A DNA stretch of 8,910 nt. It comes from Caulobacterales bacterium 32-69-10. GTDB lineage: Bacteria; Pseudomonadota; Alphaproteobacteria; Caulobacterales; Caulobacteraceae. The stretch covers positions 1 through 8,910 of the forward strand of contig NCED01000079.1 of NCBI GenBank assembly GCA_002280485.1, read 5' to 3'. Below are positions 6,789 through 8,910 of the stretch, piece by piece (the stretch's first letter is position 1; each line of letters starts with the position of its first letter). The notes beneath the pieces were generated by a model. The model saw only the letters and a list, made by a program, of their open reading frames with translations, did not search any database and was not told where the DNA came from. Position numbers and translations under genes: made by a program.

Positions 6789-7610
6789 ATGGAGATGGAG
6801 AAGAGCGTGGCCCGAGCACCGATCCGCACGGCCGCCCTGGCCGCCCTGGCCGTTACAGCGGTCGGGTTCGCCGCAGCCTCACGGGCCCAGGGCGCAAATC
6901 CCTATGACGCCAAGGGCCCGCTCGTCACCCGCGGCTATTCGGCCGGCGCCTGCACCATCTTCCGCCCCGTGGAGTTGAAGCCCGGCAGCCGGGTCATCCT
7001 GTGGGGCAACGGCACCGGGACCCAGCCGGTGAACTACCAGGCCCTGCTCCACCAACTGGCGAGCTATGGCTTCGTTGTCGGGGCGGCCAATGCGCCCAAC
7101 GCCGGGACGGGCGCTGAGATGTTGGGTTGCCTGGATTACCTGACAGCGGAAAACGCCCGTGATGGAAGCCCTTACAAGGACAAGCTCGACCTGACTAAGG
7201 TCGGCTCCACGGGCCATAGCCAGGGCGGCGGCGGCGCCCTGATGACCGGACGCGATCCGCGCGTGACGGTGACGGCGCCCATCATGCCCGGCGGCCGGAG
7301 CGACGGCGCGAGCGCCGCGGCTAAGCAGCACGGGCCCATGCTGCTGCTGTCGGCGGGCCTCGACAATATGGCGCCGCCGGAGACCAGCCAGAAACCGGTG
7401 TTCGAGGCGGCCAAGACCCCGGTGATTTGGCTGACAGAGCGGGGCTCGGGCCACCTGACCGCCATGCGCGACGGCGGGCCCTACCGCGCCGCCCTCACCG
7501 CCTGGTTCCTCTATACGCTAAACGGGGACGCCAAGGCTGGGGCCATGTTCACTGGCGGCGCCTGCGGCTACTGCGCCAATCCGAACTGGACGATCCAGCG
7601 TAAGCCGTGA
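6789..7610 (+). CDS. secreted alpha/beta hydrolase, PETase/cutinase-like
   Basis: A 273-residue exported hydrolase. Basic residues and a hydrophobic stretch (14-30, AALAALAVTAVGFAAA) form a signal peptide with likely cleavage after Ser-Arg-Ala33. The core shows VILWGNGTG (oxyanion-side loop, 69-77), LASYGFVVGAAN, and the nucleophile elbow GHSQGGGGAL with Ser144. AGLDNMAPPE gives Asp192 and GSGHLTAM gives His222; the Ser-Asp-His spacings (48, 30) resemble those of PET hydrolase and related cutinases (46, 31). The methionine after the catalytic serine in those enzymes is Gln145 here, and the tryptophan of their QAPW loop is absent. A closing GGACGYCANPNW holds two cysteines, possibly a disulfide. 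An ester substrate is likely but not identifiable; chlorophyllase or dienelactone hydrolase relatives are alternatives. It follows the MBL gene by 27 AT-rich bases that could contain its own -10. It converges on the next gene with four bases between stops. Confidence 0.83.
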   Translation: MEMEKSVARAPIRTAALAALAVTAVGFAAASRAQGANPYDAKGPLVTRGYSAGACTIFRPVELKPGSRVILWGNGTGTQPVNYQALLHQLASYGFVVGAANAPNAGTGAEMLGCLDYLTAENARDGSPYKDKLDLTKVGSTGHSQGGGGALMTGRDPRVTVTAPIMPGGRSDGASAAAKQHGPMLLLSAGLDNMAPPETSQKPVFEAAKTPVIWLTERGSGHLTAMRDGGPYRAALTAWFLYTLNGDAKAGAMFTGGACGYCANPNWTIQRKP

Positions 7611-7614
7611 CGGC

Positions 7615-8058
7615 TCAGCTGCGTGGCGCACGCCACCCCAGATCGAGCGCTTCGAAGAGCAGCGGATAGGTCGCGACGGTGACCTGACTCTGCGGGGTTT
7701 CCCGGTCGGTCAGGCTGGCCGGATCCGGCGGGTATCCGCCTGTATTCCTAATCGAGTTCCTGATCTCCGCCACAAAGTCAGGGCTGATCTCGCCGGTGAG
7801 CGCGCCACTGTGCCGATAGCCCGCAACGGCGATGGCGACCTGATTGACTTGGTCCGACCCGCGGTTCCACCCGACCAGCACCTTGTCGTTCGCCGTCAGG
7901 TTGGCCTCGACGTCGAAGGCGTCGATAAAGCTCCTGCTCTCGACCAAAGGAGCGCGGTCGACGCTCGTCGAGGCTGTTCCCGCATAGATTGCGTGTGCGC
8001 CGACTTCACGCCCGGTGATCTGCACGTCCGCCTCCGCGCTATGGCCCGAATCCATCAT
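7615..8058 (-). CDS. hypothetical protein, 147 aa
   Basis: I do not recognise this protein. It is soluble-looking, with no signal peptide or membrane span. Visible segments are AFDVEANLTANDKVLVGWNRG (about 47-67), VNQVAIAVAGYRHSGAL (71-87, hydrophobic strand-like), SPDFVAEIRNSIRNTGGYPPDP (92-113) and a C-terminal TYPLLFEALDLGW. An in-frame TGA abuts ATG 8058, fixing the longest start; the ribosome binding site is weak. Codon use is less GC-biased than in neighbours: a cluster around residues 100-109 uses AGG twice with ATT, AAT, ACA and GGA. That could mean recent acquisition or that the frame is not real, but the amino-acid composition is protein-like and the opposite-strand readings look worse. 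It is convergent with the hydrolase gene. Confidence 0.5.
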   Translation of the reverse strand: MMDSGHSAEADVQITGREVGAHAIYAGTASTSVDRAPLVESRSFIDAFDVEANLTANDKVLVGWNRGSDQVNQVAIAVAGYRHSGALTGEISPDFVAEIRNSIRNTGGYPPDPASLTDRETPQSQVTVATYPLLFEALDLGWRAPRS

Positions 8059-8071
8059 TCAAATCGTCACC

Positions 8072-8089
8072 CGCGGAAGTTGTTCCGCG
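8072..8089 (-). other. perfect stem-loop in the leader of the 147-aa gene
   Basis: CGCGGAA (8072-8078) and TTCCGCG (8083-8089) are perfect 7-bp arms with a 4-base loop, 14 bases upstream of the start codon at 8058. It could hide or time ribosome access, or be an operator. A palindrome GAAATTTC lies just beyond at 8096-8103. Confidence 0.3.
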
Positions 8090-8124
8090 AGGCGCGAAAT
8101 TTCCGGATGCGGTGCTCGTAGGAA

Positions 8125-8159
8125 CGTCTCCCCCGGCCTAGGCGCGGCCGAGGGAGACG
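8125..8159 (-). terminator. strong hairpin after the 48-aa ORF
   Basis: CGTCTCCC (8125-8132) and GGGAGACG (8152-8159) are perfect 8-bp arms. After one C/A mismatch the stem continues with CGGCC (8134-8138) and GGCCG (8146-8150) around a 7-base loop. It begins seven bases past the small ORF's stop on the minus strand and is followed there by TTCC, a weak T-tract. Position and strength suit a transcription terminator for the small gene. Confidence 0.55.
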
Positions 8160-8166
8160 ACACGGA

Positions 8167-8313
8167 TCAGGCCGTTCTCGCCCGGCTGACCCGCCCTTCG
8201 AGCCGCCAGCGGCAGATCAGCGCCACAGCAGCGGCGAAGAGCCCGAGGCCAAAGCACAGCTGGGACTCGACGACGCCCGGGGCGACGACGGTGAGCGTCG
8301 AAAACCGGGTCAC
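8167..8313 (-). CDS. small single-span membrane protein, 48 aa
   Basis: A short unannotated ORF starts at GTG 8313 and ends with TGA 8169-8167. It has a textbook Shine-Dalgarno: GGAGAGG in the stretch 8324-8315, with about seven bases before the start. The product has a short polar N terminus (MTRFSTLTVV), a hydrophobic helix over about residues 17-34 (the QLCFGLGLFAAAVALIC region) and a strongly basic tail (RWRLEGRVSRARTA). By the positive-inside rule this suggests a single membrane helix with its C terminus in the cytoplasm. No homologue is recognised. It is framed by its own promoter, leader palindrome and terminator, which is why I believe it. A role in regulating a membrane partner is possible but unsupported. 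Confidence 0.55.
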   Translation of the reverse strand: MTRFSTLTVVAPGVVESQLCFGLGLFAAAVALICRWRLEGRVSRARTA

Positions 8314-8327
8314 GCCCCCTCTCCAGC

Positions 8328-8337
8328 TACAATTGTA
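8328..8337 (-). promoter_or_regulatory. perfect palindrome TACAATTGTA in the small gene's leader
   Basis: A perfect 10-bp palindrome lies between the predicted transcription start (around 8341-8345) and the ribosome binding site of the 48-aa gene, a classic repressor position. It fits the TACA-NN-TGTA core bound by CopY/BlaI-type repressors. Assigning that family is inference, since no such regulator gene is in the window. Confidence 0.4.
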
Positions 8338-8348
8338 AACCGACATTG

Positions 8349-8376
8349 AATTTACGCTCGTAACCTAAGCTGTCAA
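8349..8376 (-). promoter_or_regulatory. sigma-70-type promoter for the 48-aa gene
   Basis: On the minus strand TTGACA (8376-8371) is a perfect -35. TAAATT (8354-8349) matches four of six -10 bases, with a 16-base spacer. Transcription would start near 8341-8345 and give a leader of about 30 bases. It points away from mazG. Confidence 0.6.
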
Positions 8377-8442
8377 CAGGCTTCCGCCGCCGCTCCGCAC
8401 CGGGCAAGCTGCCCCCTCGAATCCCCTGCCCCGAGGCCTCCC

Positions 8443-8910
8443 GTGACCGAGCCGATCGACCGCCTGCTGGGCATCATGGCCAAGCTGCGCGACCCAGAGG
8501 GTGGCTGCCCGTGGGACCAGGCCCAGACCTTCGCCACGGTCGTCCCCTACACCATCGAGGAAGCCTATGAGGTGGCCGACGCCATCGAGCGCGGCGACCT
8601 GACGGACCTGAAGGACGAGCTGGGCGATCTGCTGTTCCAGGTGGTGTTCCACGCCCGCATCGCCGAGGAGGCCGGAAGCTTCGCCTTCCGCGACGTGGTG
8701 GAAGCGATCTGCGATAAGATGATCCGCCGCCATCCCCATGTCTTCGCTGATGAAAGCTATGAGAACCTCGCGGCCCAGGCCGAGGGCTGGGAAGCCATCA
8801 AGGCGGCTGAGCGGGCGGCGAAATCCTCCGGCGGGGTGCTGGACGACGTGCCCCCCGGCCTGCCCGCCCTCGCCCGCGCCGTGAAGCTGACCAAGCGCGC
8901 CGGGCGGGTG
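8443..8910 (+). CDS. mazG: nucleoside triphosphate pyrophosphohydrolase MazG, N-terminal part (runs off right edge)
   Basis: MazG hydrolyses (d)NTPs to the monophosphate and pyrophosphate, cleaning nucleotide pools and affecting the ppGpp response. The 156 codons present include the N-terminal MazG domain: IDRLLGIMAKLRDPEGGCPWDQAQT (5-29), a signature of the family. The metal-binding EExxE lies at Glu39-Glu40-Ala-Tyr-Glu43 and the partner ExxD at Glu59-Leu-Gly-Asp62, inside LKDELGDLLFQVVFHARIAEE. The KMIRRHPHVFAD motif (92-103) is conserved, as is the VPPGLPALARAVKLTKRA linker that starts the second domain. Full-length family members have about 260 residues, so roughly 100 are outside the window. 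Start GTG 8443 has GAGG (8433-8436) six bases upstream. It diverges from the 48-aa membrane-protein gene. Confidence 0.95.
   Translation, partial: MTEPIDRLLGIMAKLRDPEGGCPWDQAQTFATVVPYTIEEAYEVADAIERGDLTDLKDELGDLLFQVVFHARIAEEAGSFAFRDVVEAICDKMIRRHPHVFADESYENLAAQAEGWEAIKAAERAAKSSGGVLDDVPPGLPALARAVKLTKRAGRV

Noticed and set aside
8015..8338. 107-codon plus-strand ORF in the gap before mazG
   Set aside because: It has no ribosome binding site or motif, it overlaps both the 147-aa minus gene and the small minus gene, and its composition is not protein-like.

Overview
The window is high-GC chromosomal DNA from an alphaproteobacterium. The gene set and protein styles (RlpA with a C-terminal SPOR domain, a tmk-holB-tatD-MBL cluster, a delta' subunit without a zinc module, a TatD starting with a 'DSHVNLH' motif) fit the Caulobacteraceae (Caulobacter / Phenylobacterium / Brevundimonas) best. 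That assignment is inference from remembered family features. I see no insertion sequence, CRISPR array, rRNA or clear prophage.

Layout. Positions 1-2025 lie on the minus strand: the N-terminal part of a PAS/HisKA histidine kinase running off the left edge, an AT-rich operator-like intergenic region with a terminator-like hairpin, and a GlxA-type (DJ-1/PfpI + AraC HTH) transcription regulator. A minus-strand tRNA-Ser(UGA) with encoded CCA sits at 2223-2312.

The central block, 2496-6761, is on the plus strand and is mostly housekeeping: rlpA (septal lytic transglycosylase lipoprotein), tmk (thymidylate kinase), holB (Pol III delta'), a TatD-family metal-dependent hydrolase and a PhnP-like metallo-beta-lactamase-fold hydrolase. 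tmk/holB share one base and tatD/MBL share four, so they look translationally coupled. The cluster appears compacted: the dacA-like and metG genes that I recall flanking tmk-holB in relatives are not present. TatD has an apparent internal in-frame deletion that removes a conserved metal-ligand histidine.

Positions 6789-7610 encode a secreted alpha/beta hydrolase with PETase/cutinase-like catalytic triad spacing. A convergent 147-aa hypothetical protein follows on the minus strand.

The stretch 8059-8442 looks empty at first sight but holds what reads as a complete tiny minus-strand transcription unit: a perfect TTGACA -35 with a fair -10, a perfect 10-bp palindrome in the leader, a strong GGAGAGG ribosome binding site, a 48-codon ORF for a single-span membrane protein, and a strong hairpin after the stop. 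Diverging from it, mazG (NTP pyrophosphohydrolase) begins at 8443 and runs off the right edge.
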